DNA of 64,000 nt from Clostridium sp. CF012 (GCF_018861755.1 NZ_JAHLEF010000008.1:114362-178361), one strand, 5' to 3'. Positions 9,093 to 19,370 are shown, counted from the stretch's first letter. The notes: generated by a model not told the origin, from the letters alone. Numbers and translations: made by a program.

Positions 9093-9866
9093 ATGCATAT
9101 TGATGATATTATTCATGTAGCCACTGACGCTGGAAAAATCATTTTAGAAAATGGTGGAGAAACTTATAGAGTTGAGCAAACTATTACTATGATATGTAAG
9201 TCCTATGGCATACCAAATACTGAAAGTTTTGTTACTCCCACAGGCATAATGGTTTCTATAACTAACAGTGAAAATAAGACCATTTCATTAGTTAGACGAA
9301 TAAATAATAGAACAGTAAATCTTCGTAAGGTTGATATGATTAACAATCTCTCTAGAAAAATAGTTACGAAGCCTATATCTACTTATGAAATGAGAAAGGA
9401 AATTGAATATATTAATAATATACCACCTTATTCTCAAATCACTACCACATTTTTTGCTGCTGGCTCTTCAGGTTTTTTCACCTTGCTTTTTGGTGGAAAT
9501 TATAAAGACTTTTTTATAGCCTTTTTAATTGGAGCTCTTATAAATTATTTAAGTGGATATTTAGATAAATTAGAGGTAAATAGTTTTTTAAAAAATACGC
9601 TTGGCGGCGCCCTTGCTGCAAGCATAGCCCTAATAGCTGCCTCTTTAGGTCTAGTTGGTAATATGGATACTATTATAATAGGTTCTATAATGATACTAGT
9701 TCCGGGTATTTCCATAACAAATGCAATACGGGATACTATTGCTGGCGATTTAGTTTCTGGTGTATCAAGGTCAGTAGAAGCTCTATTTGTGGCCATTGCC
9801 ATAGCTGCTGGCACAAGTATAGTTTTTAAAATATGGGTGTTGTTATTTGGGGGTGGTTTAATATGA
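9093..9866 (+). CDS. Threonine/serine exporter, large domain protein (ThrE N-domain/YjjP type)
   Basis: Membrane protein of 257 residues matching the N-terminal half of ThrE (YjjP/DUF1212 family). A soluble region of about 115 residues begins with ATDAGKIILENGGETYRVE, the family hallmark. Five or so hydrophobic segments follow from residue 118. The start has a GAAAGGAGATCC site. The stop overlaps the next start (ATGA), so the two halves of the exporter are separate, coupled genes. The family exports Thr/Ser by proton antiport; the substrate here is inferred from the family and from glyA next door. Confidence 0.88.
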   Translation: MHIDDIIHVATDAGKIILENGGETYRVEQTITMICKSYGIPNTESFVTPTGIMVSITNSENKTISLVRRINNRTVNLRKVDMINNLSRKIVTKPISTYEMRKEIEYINNIPPYSQITTTFFAAGSSGFFTLLFGGNYKDFFIAFLIGALINYLSGYLDKLEVNSFLKNTLGGALAASIALIAASLGLVGNMDTIIIGSIMILVPGISITNAIRDTIAGDLVSGVSRSVEALFVAIAIAAGTSIVFKIWVLLFGGGLI

Positions 9867-10288
9867 TTCTTAATTCATTTTATGCTTTTTTAAGTTCTCT
9901 TGGTTTTGGAGTACTATTTAACATTAGAGGTAAAAACCTTATTATTGCATCACTTGGAGGAGGTCTTAGTTGGTTCACTTATCTTCTTACGGCAAGACTA
10001 CAACCTTCATTAGTTTTTTCATTATTCCTTGCCTCCTTGGTAGGTAGTATTTACTCAGAAATAATGGCAAGAATTTATAAGAGTCCTGTGACTATATTTA
10101 TTATTTGTGCAATTATACCCCTTGTTCCCGGTGGTGGAATGTATTATGCCACACTTGAGGCAGTAAAGGGAAATTTTGATGCATCGCTATCCAAAGGAGT
10201 TGTAACCCTGTTTAGTGCAGGAGCAATCGCAATTGGAATAGTTTTTGTGTCTTCCATAAGTACAATTTTCAAAAAAATAAAGAAGTAA
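9863..10288 (+). CDS. Threonine/serine exporter, small domain protein (ThrE C-domain/YjjB type)
   Basis: Membrane protein of 141 residues with four hydrophobic segments, equivalent to the C-terminal YjjB/DUF3815 half of ThrE. The ATG at 9863 is preferred over an upstream GTG-like extension because it forms the ATGA overlap with the preceding gene. IPLVPGGGMYY near the middle is the typical glycine-rich loop of this half. The pair probably forms one transporter. A strong bidirectional hairpin follows immediately. Confidence 0.87.
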   Translation: MILNSFYAFLSSLGFGVLFNIRGKNLIIASLGGGLSWFTYLLTARLQPSLVFSLFLASLVGSIYSEIMARIYKSPVTIFIICAIIPLVPGGGMYYATLEAVKGNFDASLSKGVVTLFSAGAIAIGIVFVSSISTIFKKIKK

Positions 10289-10322
10289 AATTTGTTTGCA
10301 AATTTTACTTCTTTATTTTTTT
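10273..10322. terminator. Bidirectional terminator between thrE genes and cstR-like gene
   Basis: Nearly perfect hairpin of about 20 bp whose arms contain AAAGAAGTAAAATTTG and its complement around a TTTG loop. It is flanked by A-runs and T-runs on the two sides and overlaps the exporter stop codon. Confidence 0.85.
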
Positions 10323-10328
10323 GTTTTA

Positions 10329-10592
10329 TTATTTTAAAAACATAAGAAAAGTTGAAACTAGCTCTTGAATTTTCTCTTCTTCTATTGGGTCATCTTCACG
10401 TATAAGACAGTTTTTTGTATATCTCTCTAAAACAAGGCCACCAACTTTACTCATAGCGGCACGAGCTGCAGCAACTTGCACCAGTATGTTTTTGCAGCAA
10501 ACTTCACTGGTAACCATTTTTTCTATACCTTTAACCTGTCCTTCGATTTTTCTTAGTCTAACTTGAATATCTCTGACTAGTTCATCATTCAT
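10329..10592 (-). CDS. CsoR/RcnR/CstR-family transcriptional repressor (CstR-like residue pattern)
   Basis: All-helical DUF156-family repressor, 87 residues from the preferred ATG at 10592, which follows AAAAGGAGAAAGCA; an upstream in-frame ATG at 10649 is less likely. Copper-sensing CsoR proteins use Cys-His-Cys. Here the second-helix cysteine is Cys33 (with an adjacent Cys32) and the third ligand position is Cys62, but the histidine position, four residues before Cys62, is Tyr58. Lack of that histidine with two cysteines 29 residues apart is the pattern of persulfide-sensing CstR. A sulfur or other thiol signal is therefore more likely than copper, but this is inference. Its promoter holds a TACC/GGTA dyad. 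Confidence 0.85.
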   Translation of the reverse strand: MNDELVRDIQVRLRKIEGQVKGIEKMVTSEVCCKNILVQVAAARAAMSKVGGLVLERYTKNCLIREDDPIEEEKIQELVSTFLMFLK

Positions 10593-10676
10593 TGCTTTCT
10601 CCTTTTCTGTTGTCACTTTACCACTCCTATACATAATATAGTGAAACACTAACCATAGTTAATTATATTTATAATC

Positions 10677-10705
10677 ATCATACCCGGTATAGGTACTATT
10701 TACAA
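10677..10705 (-). promoter_or_regulatory. Promoter of the cstR-like gene
   Basis: Minus strand TTGTAA, 17-base spacer, TATGAT, upstream of the repressor gene. The spacer contains the candidate operator. Confidence 0.6.
10681..10695. promoter_or_regulatory. Candidate CsoR/CstR-type operator
   Basis: TACCCGGTATAGGTA: TACC and GGTA half-sites separated by seven bases, like the TACC...GGTA dyads bound by this repressor family. It fills the -35/-10 spacer of the repressor's own promoter, so autorepression is expected. Confidence 0.55.
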
Positions 10706-10793
10706 TTATAGCATCAGGATTAATACAAATCAAGAGATAACCGTGCAATTAAAACATTAATACATAAATTTCACATATTCATTTATTATGAAT

Positions 10794-10833
10794 GCAAAAA
10801 CAGCATAATATTTGCATATTATGCTGTTTTTGC
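10794..10833. terminator. Terminator of the relA-aspS operon
   Basis: Perfect 17-bp hairpin (arms GCAAAAACAGCATAATA and complement, six-base loop) 18 bases after the aspS stop. The minus-strand arm ends in TGTTTTTGC. Confidence 0.85.
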
Positions 10834-10850
10834 ACAACTATATTATAGTA

Positions 10851-12635
10851 CTATTGCTTTACTGCTGTTTTTGTGATGCCAAGTTCTTCAAGTTGCTTGT
10901 CATCAACCATGTTTGGCGCTTGTGTCATTGGACAGAAAGCATTTTGATTTTTAGGGAAAGCTATTACATCTTTAATGTTTTCTGTTCCGGCTAAGAACAT
11001 TGTTATTCTATCTAGTCCAAAAGCAAGTCCGCCGTGTGGTGGTGGTCCATATTTGAATGCCTCTAGTAAGAACCCAAACCTTTCCCATGCTTTTTCCTGA
11101 GTAAAGCCTAAAACTTTAAACATAGTTTCTTGTAGGCTAGAGTCATGTATTCTTATACTTCCTCCACCTAATTCTTCACCGTTTAATACCATATCATAAG
11201 CTTTAGCCCTAACTCTACCTGGCTCTGACTCTAAATACTTAAGATCTTCATCCATAGGCATAGTAAAAGGATGGTGGGCTGCTACGTATCTATTTTCTTC
11301 TTCGTTATAATCTACTAGTGGGAATTCTGTAACCCATACAAAGTTAAATTCCTTATTATCTTTTAAGATTTCTAGTTCTTTAGCTAATTGTAATCTTAAG
11401 GCGCCCAGTGATTGTAGAACGACGCTATCCTTATCTGCAACAATAAGTACTAAATCTCCAGCCTTTGCTTCTACCTTATTTAATATAGCTTTCATTTGTT
11501 CGTCACTTAAGAACTTAGCTATAGGGGATTTAATTTCATCTTCTTTATAAGCAATATACGCAAGCCCTTTTGCTTTGTAAGTTTTAACAAACTCACCTAA
11601 TTTGTCTAATTTCTTTCTTCCCATGTCTGCAGAATTAGTTACTTTGATAGCTCTCACTGAGCCACCATTATCTAGGGCATTTTTAAATACTACAAATTCA
11701 CAATCACGTGATTCTTCTGTGATATTAACTATTTCCATACCAAATCTTAAATCTGGTTTATCTGAGCCATATTTATCCATAGCTTCTTTGTAGGTTATTC
11801 TTTTCATAGGAAGCATAACATCTTCATTTACTACTTCTTTAAATACTTTTTTAATCAGGGCTTCATTTACAGCTATAACATCGTCTTCTTCTACAAATGA
11901 CATCTCTATATCTACTTGTGTAAATTCTGGTTGTCTATTGGATCTTAAATCTTCATCTCTAAAACATCTTGCTATTTGGAAGTACTTATCATATCCAGAT
12001 ACCATTAATAATTGTTTAAACAATTGTGGTGATTGCGGAAGTGCATAAAAGTTTCCTGGATAATTTCTACTTGGAACTAAATAGTCCCGAGCGCCCTCAG
12101 GTGTACTTTTTGTAAGGATAGGTGTTTCTATTTCTATAAAGCCATTCTCATCTAAAAAGTCGCGAATAACCTTAGATGTTTTATGACGTATCATAAGAAT
12201 TTTCTGCATATCGGGTCTTCTTAAATCAAGATATCTATATTTTAGACGTACATTTTCTGAAGCATCTAAGTCCTCTTTTATGTATATAGGTGGAGTTTCT
12301 GATTGAGATAGTATCTTTATACTTTGGCCTTTAAGCTCTACTTGTCCTGTTGGCATATTATCATTTGTAGATTGTCTTTTAATTATTTCACCAGTTACAG
12401 CAATACAGTACTCAGGCTTTACTAAATCTGCCTTTTCAAAAGCTTCTTTGTTTATTTCTTCTCCGAATACTACCTGAAGTAGGCCTGTTCTATCTCTTAA
12501 ATCGATAAAAACAAGTCCTCCTAAGTTTCTCTTTGTTTGAACCCAACCCATTACTGTTGTTTTATTTGATATATGTGTTTCACGAAGATCACCACACATA
12601 TTGGTTCTCTTTAAGCCGTTTAATGCTTCTGCCAT
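10851..12635 (-). CDS. aspS: Aspartyl-tRNA synthetase
   Basis: Class II synthetase of 594 residues, the bacterial type with an inserted GAD domain. It has the N-terminal OB-fold anticodon-binding domain (about 1-110). Class II motif 2 appears as FRDEDLRSNRQPEFTQVD, and motif 3 as GGLAFGLDRI near the C-terminus. It charges tRNA-Asp in the cytosol. It is the last gene of the relA-to-aspS block, 28 bases after hisS. No T-box leader is present before it. Confidence 0.98.
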   Translation of the reverse strand: MAEALNGLKRTNMCGDLRETHISNKTTVMGWVQTKRNLGGLVFIDLRDRTGLLQVVFGEEINKEAFEKADLVKPEYCIAVTGEIIKRQSTNDNMPTGQVELKGQSIKILSQSETPPIYIKEDLDASENVRLKYRYLDLRRPDMQKILMIRHKTSKVIRDFLDENGFIEIETPILTKSTPEGARDYLVPSRNYPGNFYALPQSPQLFKQLLMVSGYDKYFQIARCFRDEDLRSNRQPEFTQVDIEMSFVEEDDVIAVNEALIKKVFKEVVNEDVMLPMKRITYKEAMDKYGSDKPDLRFGMEIVNITEESRDCEFVVFKNALDNGGSVRAIKVTNSADMGRKKLDKLGEFVKTYKAKGLAYIAYKEDEIKSPIAKFLSDEQMKAILNKVEAKAGDLVLIVADKDSVVLQSLGALRLQLAKELEILKDNKEFNFVWVTEFPLVDYNEEENRYVAAHHPFTMPMDEDLKYLESEPGRVRAKAYDMVLNGEELGGGSIRIHDSSLQETMFKVLGFTQEKAWERFGFLLEAFKYGPPPHGGLAFGLDRITMFLAGTENIKDVIAFPKNQNAFCPMTQAPNMVDDKQLEELGITKTAVKQ

Positions 12636-12663
12636 TTTGTTCCCTTCCTCTCTTGACTGTGAA

Positions 12664-13917
12664 TTAAGCTTTAACTATATTAATAATTTCTTGTAAATTA
12701 TCTAATTTAATTTCAAACTGCTGTCCATCAGACATTCTTTTTATTTTAGCAATTCTTGTTTTGATTTCATCTTCACCTAAAATAATTGTATAGCATGCTC
12801 CAATCTTATTAGCATATTTCATTTGAGCTTTTACGCTCTTTTCCATATGATCGCATTCACATTTTATTCCCTTTTCTCTAAGGGAATTCACAATTTTAAT
12901 TGCTTCATATTTAGATTCACCATTCATTGAACCAACATAAAGCTCCATGTATTTTTCTTTAGGTACTTCTATATTATTTTCTTCCAGGGCCATTAATAGT
13001 CTTTCTATTCCCATACCAAAGCCCATAGCTGGAACATCTGGGCCACCTATTTGTTTAATTAAATTATCATATCTTCCACCACCACAGAGAGCAAGACCAT
13101 TTTTGTCAAGCACTTCAAATACAGTTTTGGTGTAATAATCAAGTCCCCTTACAATAAGTGGATCCACATCAAAGTGTATATCCATAACTCCTAGGTAATT
13201 TTTTAAGCTTTCAAAGTGAGTAGAACAGTCTTCGCAAATGTAATTGGATATAATTGGTGCGCCACTAACAATTCCTGTGCAACCATTCACTTTACAATCT
13301 AAAATCCTTAGTGGGTTTTTTTCAAATCTACCTTTGCAAGTTTCACAAAGATCCTCATATTTATCTTTTAAAAATTCTTTTAATGCATAATTATATTTTT
13401 TTCTACAACTCGGACATCCCATACTGTTGATTTTTAATTGAACACCTTCTATTCCAAGCTCTTTATATACCCTCATAACAAGGCTAATTACTTCAGCATC
13501 AATGGAAGCTTCCACGGAGCCGCAAACTTCTACACCAAACTGATGATGTTCCCTAAATCTTCCCTTTTGCATTTTCTCATATCTGAAACATGGAGTAAAA
13601 TAATATAATTTTGTAGGTTGCACCTCATTAAATAAGCCATTTTCTATAAATGCCCTTACTGCTGGTGCTGTGCCCTCAGGTTTTAGTGTAATACTTCTTC
13701 CACCCTTATCTTCGAAAGTATACATTTCCTTTTGAACTACATCTGTAGTTTCCCCTACTCCTCTTTTAAACAATTCTGTATGTTCAAACATAGGTGTTCT
13801 AATCTCACGGCAACCATATACGCAGCATAATTTTCTAAATAGATTTTCTACATATTGCCATTTATAAATGTTTTCAGGTAATATGTCTTTAGTACCCTTA
13901 GGTGCTTGAATATCCAT
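12664..13917 (-). CDS. hisS: Histidyl-tRNA synthetase
   Basis: Class II synthetase of 417 residues. Motif 2 is [18 protein letters not shown], the histidine-specific loop is [14 protein letters not shown], and motif 3 is GFGMGIERL. The C-terminal anticodon-binding domain covers the last 90 residues or so. An insertion with four CxxC-like cysteines (about 165-230) is seen in many clostridial HisRS. It is 16 bases after hemZ and in the conserved hemZ-hisS-aspS order. Confidence 0.98.
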   Translation of the reverse strand: MDIQAPKGTKDILPENIYKWQYVENLFRKLCCVYGCREIRTPMFEHTELFKRGVGETTDVVQKEMYTFEDKGGRSITLKPEGTAPAVRAFIENGLFNEVQPTKLYYFTPCFRYEKMQKGRFREHHQFGVEVCGSVEASIDAEVISLVMRVYKELGIEGVQLKINSMGCPSCRKKYNYALKEFLKDKYEDLCETCKGRFEKNPLRILDCKVNGCTGIVSGAPIISNYICEDCSTHFESLKNYLGVMDIHFDVDPLIVRGLDYYTKTVFEVLDKNGLALCGGGRYDNLIKQIGGPDVPAMGFGMGIERLLMALEENNIEVPKEKYMELYVGSMNGESKYEAIKIVNSLREKGIKCECDHMEKSVKAQMKYANKIGACYTIILGEDEIKTRIAKIKRMSDGQQFEIKLDNLQEIINIVKA

Positions 13918-13933
13918 TTTATCACTCCTTTTA

Positions 13934-15385
13934 CTAGTCTTTTAATTTAATAGTATTGCAACCATATAATGTTTCTAGCAATTCAATTTTCTTTTGGATC
14001 ATCTCATCTATCCTTTTTATGTACTCTCTAACATCCTTAATATTTGCGAACCTTTCATGCCTGTTTTCTTCTAAAAAAACAACTTTACATACAGCATCTG
14101 CACCAAGTGCAATAATCGTCTGTTTTTCCTCAATCATTTGAATATTATATATTCCTTCACTGCCCGGTGTTTTATATCCAATATTCTCCATATTACCCAC
14201 CATGTTTTTCTGCCTATACATATAATAAGGTTTCATATGAAGTTTTTTAGATAATTCCACAGTATGCTCATACATTTGATTTAATTCTTCTTGACCGGGA
14301 ACTTCAAACCTATAATTATTAAGCATCTTTTCATGGAGCTTAGAAGCTCTTTTTATGGACAAACCATGAATTGTAATACTGTCAGGTTTAATGTCAAATA
14401 TTTTATCACAAGTCTTTATTATATGTGAAATCTTTTCCCCAGGCAGTCCTACTATTAAGTCCATATTTATATTATCAAAACCTAATTTCCTTGCCATATC
14501 AAATTTTTGGGTAACGCTATCTACGGAATGAGTTCTGCCAATTAATTTCAAGGTATCATCATTCATTGTTTGGGGATTAATGCTTATTCTATGTACTCCA
14601 TATTTTTTCATAGTAGTTAACTTATTAAAAGTTATACTGTCAGGTCTTCCGCATTCTACAGTAAATTCACGTACATTATTATGCACGATAAAGGCTTCAT
14701 AAATATATTTCATTATAAATTCAAATTGTTCATCATTTACAGAAGTGGGTGTACCCCCTCCAAAATATACACATTCAATGTTTAGCTTTTTTTCTTGAAT
14801 ATAGTTACTTATCTCTTTAATCTCATGAGCCAGTGCGTGAAGGTATGGCTGTACTATGTCTTTACAACTTTCTATAGGACTCGCTGCAAAAGAACAGTAT
14901 AGACAACGGGTAGGACAAAAGGGCATCCCAATATAAACACTTATAGTATCCTTGTCACTATTAACAATATTTCTCTCAAACTTTGCAACATCAATACAAA
15001 GTTGTGCTTTATCTTCTCTTGTAACATGTTTTTCTTTGAACTGTTCTATGATAGCCTCATCAGAAAACCCCTCTTGTAGCAGTTCAAGAGCTTTTTTAGA
15101 CGGCCTAATTCCAATTAAAGTACCCCAAGGTAGCTGATTTTCTGTACTTTTTGAAAAATATAAAAAAACAGCTTTTTTTACTTCATCCTTAAGTTTATAG
15201 GAATTATCAACCTTGTATTCATAATTTTCAGAGTCCTTTTGTATTGTTATTATATTTTCCATTATTTCAATATTAAAATCATAATTTTCTTCAACAAATT
15301 TAATATCAGCAAATAAAAAGAATAAATTTATTATTTGATATACGTCATAATTAAATTTTTCATTATTTAATTTTACCTTAATCAT
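13934..15385 (-). CDS. hemZ: HemZ-type radical SAM protein (coproporphyrinogen dehydrogenase family)
   Basis: Radical-SAM protein of 483 residues. The cluster-binding cysteines are C157, C161 and C164 in CPTRCLYC, and YFGGGTPTS is the glycine-rich SAM motif. The N-terminal 150 residues form the HemZ-specific extension. HemZ is described as an oxygen-independent coproporphyrinogen III dehydrogenase. Many clostridia carry it without a complete haem pathway, so the actual substrate is uncertain. It lies between the MBL hydrolase and hisS, as in other clostridia. Confidence 0.88.
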   Translation of the reverse strand: MIKVKLNNEKFNYDVYQIINLFFLFADIKFVEENYDFNIEIMENIITIQKDSENYEYKVDNSYKLKDEVKKAVFLYFSKSTENQLPWGTLIGIRPSKKALELLQEGFSDEAIIEQFKEKHVTREDKAQLCIDVAKFERNIVNSDKDTISVYIGMPFCPTRCLYCSFAASPIESCKDIVQPYLHALAHEIKEISNYIQEKKLNIECVYFGGGTPTSVNDEQFEFIMKYIYEAFIVHNNVREFTVECGRPDSITFNKLTTMKKYGVHRISINPQTMNDDTLKLIGRTHSVDSVTQKFDMARKLGFDNINMDLIVGLPGEKISHIIKTCDKIFDIKPDSITIHGLSIKRASKLHEKMLNNYRFEVPGQEELNQMYEHTVELSKKLHMKPYYMYRQKNMVGNMENIGYKTPGSEGIYNIQMIEEKQTIIALGADAVCKVVFLEENRHERFANIKDVREYIKRIDEMIQKKIELLETLYGCNTIKLKD

Positions 15386-15440
15386 TTTAACTCCTTACTA
15401 ACTATAGTTTATAAAAATTTTAGTGCTATTTTAGACTATA

Positions 15441-16049
15441 TTAATCCTTTAAAAAAGGATTTCCCAATTTTTCATTATTTATTGTACTACTTGATCCATG
15501 ACCAGGATACACTATAGTATCTCCAGGAAGGCATAAAAGCTTCAATTTAATACTCATAATTATAGTATTGAAATCTCCTCCTACAAAATCTGTTCTTCCG
15601 ATGGAACCTGCAAAAAGAGTATCTCCTGTGAAAACAGCGTTTTCAACTTTAAAGCACATACCACCAGGTGTATGACCTGGTGTGTCTAAACAAGTAAACT
15701 CTAAGTTAGAAATTTTTATTACGTCCCACTGCTTTAGTAATTTGTCTGCCCCACCTTCAATAAGAGGACCAAATAAATACTCGCCCTTTGTTATTAAGTC
15801 GTCGTCTGCTTTGCTTATACAGACTGTTGCCTTTGTGATTTCCTTTAGTTTAGCCACACCGGTGGTATGGTCTAGATGTCCGTGAGTCAAAAGGATATAC
15901 AAAACTTTCGCGCCCATAGCATCTATAGCACGAGCAATCTCCTCCACGTCTCCACCTGGATCTACCACTATAGCTTCTTTTGTAGTCTCATCCATAACAA
16001 CATAACAATTTGATCCATATATTCCTGTAACAAGTGTTCTAATTTGCAT
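15441..16049 (-). CDS. Metallo-beta-lactamase-fold hydrolase (glyoxalase II-like)
   Basis: 202 residues from ATG 16049, which follows TAGGAGGATTAAT; the longer frame upstream lacks such a site. The Zn-binding motif THGHLDH supplies His56, His58, Asp60 and His61, with GHTPGG and YPGHG further on. These are the features of small glyoxalase II-like thioester hydrolases. Substrate unknown. It lies in the relA-dtd-MBL-hemZ order typical of the genus. Confidence 0.88.
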   Translation of the reverse strand: MQIRTLVTGIYGSNCYVVMDETTKEAIVVDPGGDVEEIARAIDAMGAKVLYILLTHGHLDHTTGVAKLKEITKATVCISKADDDLITKGEYLFGPLIEGGADKLLKQWDVIKISNLEFTCLDTPGHTPGGMCFKVENAVFTGDTLFAGSIGRTDFVGGDFNTIIMSIKLKLLCLPGDTIVYPGHGSSSTINNEKLGNPFLKD

Positions 16050-16059
16050 ATTAATCCTC

Positions 16060-16506
16060 CTAGAAATCTTTCTTGCTCTCAATAAGTAAGGTTACCGGTC
16101 CATCATTTTGTATAAAAACCTGCATATCCGCCCCAAAATCTCCAGTTTTAACTTCACCTAATATTCCCTTGCACTGTTTAACAAATTCTAAATATAATAT
16201 TTGGGCTCCATCTCCACCAAGTGCTCTCATGAAATTAGGTCTTCTGCCTTTTCTACAATCACCGTATAGTGTAAATTGAGAAACTACAAGCATTTCCCCA
16301 CCTACATCTATTAGAGATTTAGTCATTTTTTCATCTTCTTCAAAAATCCTAAGATTTAATATCTTATCCACTAGGTATTTTACATCCTCTTCCGTGTCAT
16401 CCTCGCTAATTCCTAGGAGAATATTTAGCCCAAACCCTATTTCACTAACTAATTCACAATTTACTTCAACCCTTGAAGATTTTACTCTTTGCACTACTGC
16501 TCTCAT
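16060..16506 (-). CDS. dtd: D-aminoacyl-tRNA deacylase
   Basis: 148-residue homodimeric enzyme that removes D-amino acids (and glycine from mischarged tRNA-Ala) from tRNA. The N-terminal MRAVVQRV, the active-site [10 protein letters not shown] and the cross-subunit Gly-Pro motif GPVTLLIES (here NDGPVTLL) are all present. It starts 33 bases after relA, the near-universal Firmicutes neighbour pair. Confidence 0.97.
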   Translation of the reverse strand: MRAVVQRVKSSRVEVNCELVSEIGFGLNILLGISEDDTEEDVKYLVDKILNLRIFEEDEKMTKSLIDVGGEMLVVSQFTLYGDCRKGRRPNFMRALGGDGAQILYLEFVKQCKGILGEVKTGDFGADMQVFIQNDGPVTLLIESKKDF

Positions 16507-16539
16507 AAATATCCATCTCCTAAATAATAAAAATATCCC

Positions 16540-18723
16540 TTAGTTTTTTAATCTGTATACTTCTATTACACCAGACAATTTAGTGATTTTCTTTTGTAAT
16601 TCCTTCAAATGCTCCGTATCAGAAACCCTTAACTTTATATTTATTAAAGCCACATTATTTTTTAGTGTTTTTGCGTTAATTGAGTATAACTGAGTCTTTG
16701 TTACTGTTATTACCTCCATTATGTCCGACAATAACCCATATCTATCATCTGCTTTAATTTCAATCTCAGTAATATAGCCTTTTCCCTCAGAAGCTCCCCA
16801 GCTTACTTCAACCACTTTATTAATTTCATTTTTCATTAAGGCTTCAACATTTTTACAGTCCTTTAGGTGAACAGAAACTCCACGTCCCTTAGTTATATAA
16901 CCTATTATTTCATCTCCTGGAACTGGATTACAACACTTTGCGAACCTTACAAGTACATTGCCCTCACCTTTGACTACTAGCCCCGAAAAATCAATTTTCT
17001 TTTTCTCTTCTTTGCTTGTAGTCTTGGTTATCTTTTGTTCAATGTCCTCAATTGTCAAATTTTCTGTTTTATTTTTATTTTCAAAAACTTCTCTCAACCT
17101 ATTAACTACAGTTGAAGGCATAATATCTCCTACTCCAACATAAGCAAACAAATCATCTAGAATTTTAAAATTATATTTCTTGTATATTTTTTCTATTGCT
17201 TCACCCTTGGCAATTTCTCCAAAATTGTGCCCTTGTCTTTTGGATTCTCTTTCTAATACTTCTTTACCTTTCTCAATACTCTCATCTCTTTTAGCTTTTT
17301 TAAACCAAGCTTTAATTTTACTTTTAGCTTGATTGCTCTTTGTAATGTTAAGCCAATCAATATTAGGACCCTTAGGTGACGGCGAAGTTACAATTTCAAC
17401 TATTTCTCCAGTTTTTAGGTGATATTCCAGGGGTACCATTCTTCCATTTACCTTTGCTCCCATGCACCTATGACCTATATCTGTATGAATTCTGTACGCA
17501 AAATCAATTGGTGTTGCATCAAGGGGTAAATTAATAACTTCTCCCTTGGGTGTGAAGACAAAAACTTCATCTGAAAATAAATCAATTTTAAACCCTTCCA
17601 TAAACTCTTCTGCATCAAAGGTTTCCCCTTGCCATTCAAGAATATCTTTTAGCCAAGAAAATTTAGAATCGAAATTTTCATCATCACTGCTCTCTGTGCC
17701 CTCTTTATATTTCCAGTGAGCAGCAATACCATATTCCGCGGTTTTATGCATCTCATAAGTTCTAATTTGAATTTCAAAAGGTTTTCCGTGTGGTCCTATC
17801 ACTGTTGAATGAAGTGATTGATACATGTTGGGTTTAGGCATTGCAATATAATCTTTAAATCTTCCCGGAATTGGTTTATAAACCGTATGCACAATCCCTA
17901 GAGCTGCATAACAATTTCCAATATCATTTACTAAAATTCTAACTGCAGTCAAATCGAATACTTGATCTATAGTTTTGTTTTTGGAAACCATTTTTCTATA
18001 AATGCTGTAAAAATGCTTTGGCCTTCCATCGATGTCAGCCTCTATTCCTACAATATTTAAGTTAAATTTCAATTCTGATATTATGTTGCTAATATTATCT
18101 TCTCTCTCAACTCTTTTTTCAGCAATTTTCCGTACTAAATTATAATATTCATTTGGGTTTAAATATCTAAGTGATAAGTCTTCTAGTTCCCATTTAATTT
18201 TAGACATACCTAGTCTGTGTGCTAAGGGCGCATAAATATCCAAAACTTCTTTTGCTTTTAGCTTTTGCTTCGCAACAGGCATATATTTTAGCGTACGCAT
18301 ATTATGAAGCCTATCTGCGAGCTTAATAAGGATAACCCTAATATCCTTTGCCATAGCTAAGAGCATTTTGCGAATATTATCTGCCTGTTCCTCTTCCTTA
18401 GTCTTATATTTTATGAGACCGAGCTTTGTTACACCCTCAACTAAATTTGCTATCTCTATACTAAATTCCCTGCTTATATCTTCATAAGTATATACGGTGT
18501 CTTCAATTACATCATGAAGTAAGCCCGCAACAATTGTGCTAGTATCAAGTCCCATTTCTGCCAAAATACAGGCTACTTCTAATGGGTGAACAATATAAGG
18601 CTCTCCTGATTCTCTCTTTTGCTCTTTATGTGCGGCATAAGAAAAATTAAAGGCCTTAACAATAAGATCTTTATCTAGAATATTACAATTATTTTCAATC
18701 TTATATAACAATTTTTCCAACAT
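16540..18723 (-). CDS. relA: Bifunctional (p)ppGpp synthetase/hydrolase
   Basis: Full-length Rel of 727 residues with HD hydrolase (His70-Asp71), synthetase, TGS, conserved-cysteine/helical and ACT domains in order. The RXKD motif R288-F-K-D291 marks the bifunctional, Mn-dependent class rather than a synthesis-only RelA. The synthetase loop GRPKHFYSIYRKM and the ribosome-linked CCNPVPGDEIIGY segment are intact. It makes and degrades ppGpp under amino-acid starvation. It lies downstream of apt and upstream of dtd. A second, small synthetase gene lies at 43010-43801. Confidence 0.97.
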   Translation of the reverse strand: MLEKLLYKIENNCNILDKDLIVKAFNFSYAAHKEQKRESGEPYIVHPLEVACILAEMGLDTSTIVAGLLHDVIEDTVYTYEDISREFSIEIANLVEGVTKLGLIKYKTKEEEQADNIRKMLLAMAKDIRVILIKLADRLHNMRTLKYMPVAKQKLKAKEVLDIYAPLAHRLGMSKIKWELEDLSLRYLNPNEYYNLVRKIAEKRVEREDNISNIISELKFNLNIVGIEADIDGRPKHFYSIYRKMVSKNKTIDQVFDLTAVRILVNDIGNCYAALGIVHTVYKPIPGRFKDYIAMPKPNMYQSLHSTVIGPHGKPFEIQIRTYEMHKTAEYGIAAHWKYKEGTESSDDENFDSKFSWLKDILEWQGETFDAEEFMEGFKIDLFSDEVFVFTPKGEVINLPLDATPIDFAYRIHTDIGHRCMGAKVNGRMVPLEYHLKTGEIVEIVTSPSPKGPNIDWLNITKSNQAKSKIKAWFKKAKRDESIEKGKEVLERESKRQGHNFGEIAKGEAIEKIYKKYNFKILDDLFAYVGVGDIMPSTVVNRLREVFENKNKTENLTIEDIEQKITKTTSKEEKKKIDFSGLVVKGEGNVLVRFAKCCNPVPGDEIIGYITKGRGVSVHLKDCKNVEALMKNEINKVVEVSWGASEGKGYITEIEIKADDRYGLLSDIMEVITVTKTQLYSINAKTLKNNVALINIKLRVSDTEHLKELQKKITKLSGVIEVYRLKN

Positions 18724-18747
18724 GGCTTATACACTCCTAAAATCAAA

Positions 18748-18768
18748 GGCTGGTTTAATTAACCAGCC
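18748..18768 (-). terminator. Hairpin between apt and relA
   Basis: GGCTGGTT and AACCAGCC around a five-base loop. On the minus strand it is followed by TTTGATTTT, a weak tail, so it may end part of the apt transcript or act as an attenuator before relA. Confidence 0.55.
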
Positions 18769-18851
18769 TATACTTTTTACTAATATTATATAGTTTTATG
18801 TAGAATTTTGCAATTTAAATTTAATATTTACTACATAAAATTAAATAAGAA

Positions 18852-19370
18852 TTAAATATCGTATTTTACAAGAGACATTATATCATAACCCTTTAATTTG
18901 TCTTTTCCATTAAGTCCTGTTAATTCAATTACAAAGTTTAAGGAAACAACCTCTCCACCCATTTGCTCTATAAGCTTTGTTACTGCAGCTACTGTGCCAC
19001 CTGTAGCAAGCAAATCGTCTACTATAGCTACCTTTTGTCCAGGCTTTATGGCATCTTTATGAATTTCTAGTTTATCACTACCATATTCAAGGTCGTACTC
19101 AACTTCCATAGTGTCATAAGGCAACTTACCAGGTTTTCTAACTGGTACAAATCCTGCTCCAAGAGCATAGGCCACTGGAACACCAAATAAAAATCCCCTT
19201 GCCTCTGGTCCTACTATAACATCTATCTTCTTATCTTCTAAATATGCTACCATTTCATCTATAGTGTACTTAAGAGCACTATGATCTTGTAGTAAGGTAG
19301 TTATATCTTTAAAACTGATACCTTTTTTTGGAAATTCCTCTATTATTCTAATATTATTTTTTAAATCCAC
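18852..19370 (-). CDS. apt: Adenine phosphoribosyltransferase
   Basis: Purine-salvage enzyme converting adenine and PRPP to AMP. It has 172 residues from the GTG at 19370, which matches the normal family length and N-terminus ([20 protein letters not shown]); an ATG nine codons upstream runs through the GGGGGG ribosome binding site and is unlikely. The PRPP loop [13 protein letters not shown] spans residues 114-126 and [11 protein letters not shown] is the purine-side motif. It sits between the recJ-like gene and relA as in other clostridia. Confidence 0.97.
   Translation of the reverse strand: MDLKNNIRIIEEFPKKGISFKDITTLLQDHSALKYTIDEMVAYLEDKKIDVIVGPEARGFLFGVPVAYALGAGFVPVRKPGKLPYDTMEVEYDLEYGSDKLEIHKDAIKPGQKVAIVDDLLATGGTVAAVTKLIEQMGGEVVSLNFVIELTGLNGKDKLKGYDIMSLVKYDI

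Noticed and set aside
9545..9814. 89-codon minus-strand frame inside the exporter gene
   Set aside because: Antisense shadow of hydrophobic codons; Ala/Ile-rich product without a start signal.
9833..9866. Overlap of the two exporter frames suggesting a frameshifted single thrE
   Set aside because: The ATGA overlap and complete domain boundaries fit two separate coupled genes, a common arrangement for YjjP/YjjB proteins.
13918..13933. T-box leader for hisS/aspS
   Set aside because: Only 16 and 28 bases separate these genes from their upstream neighbours and no T-box consensus is present.
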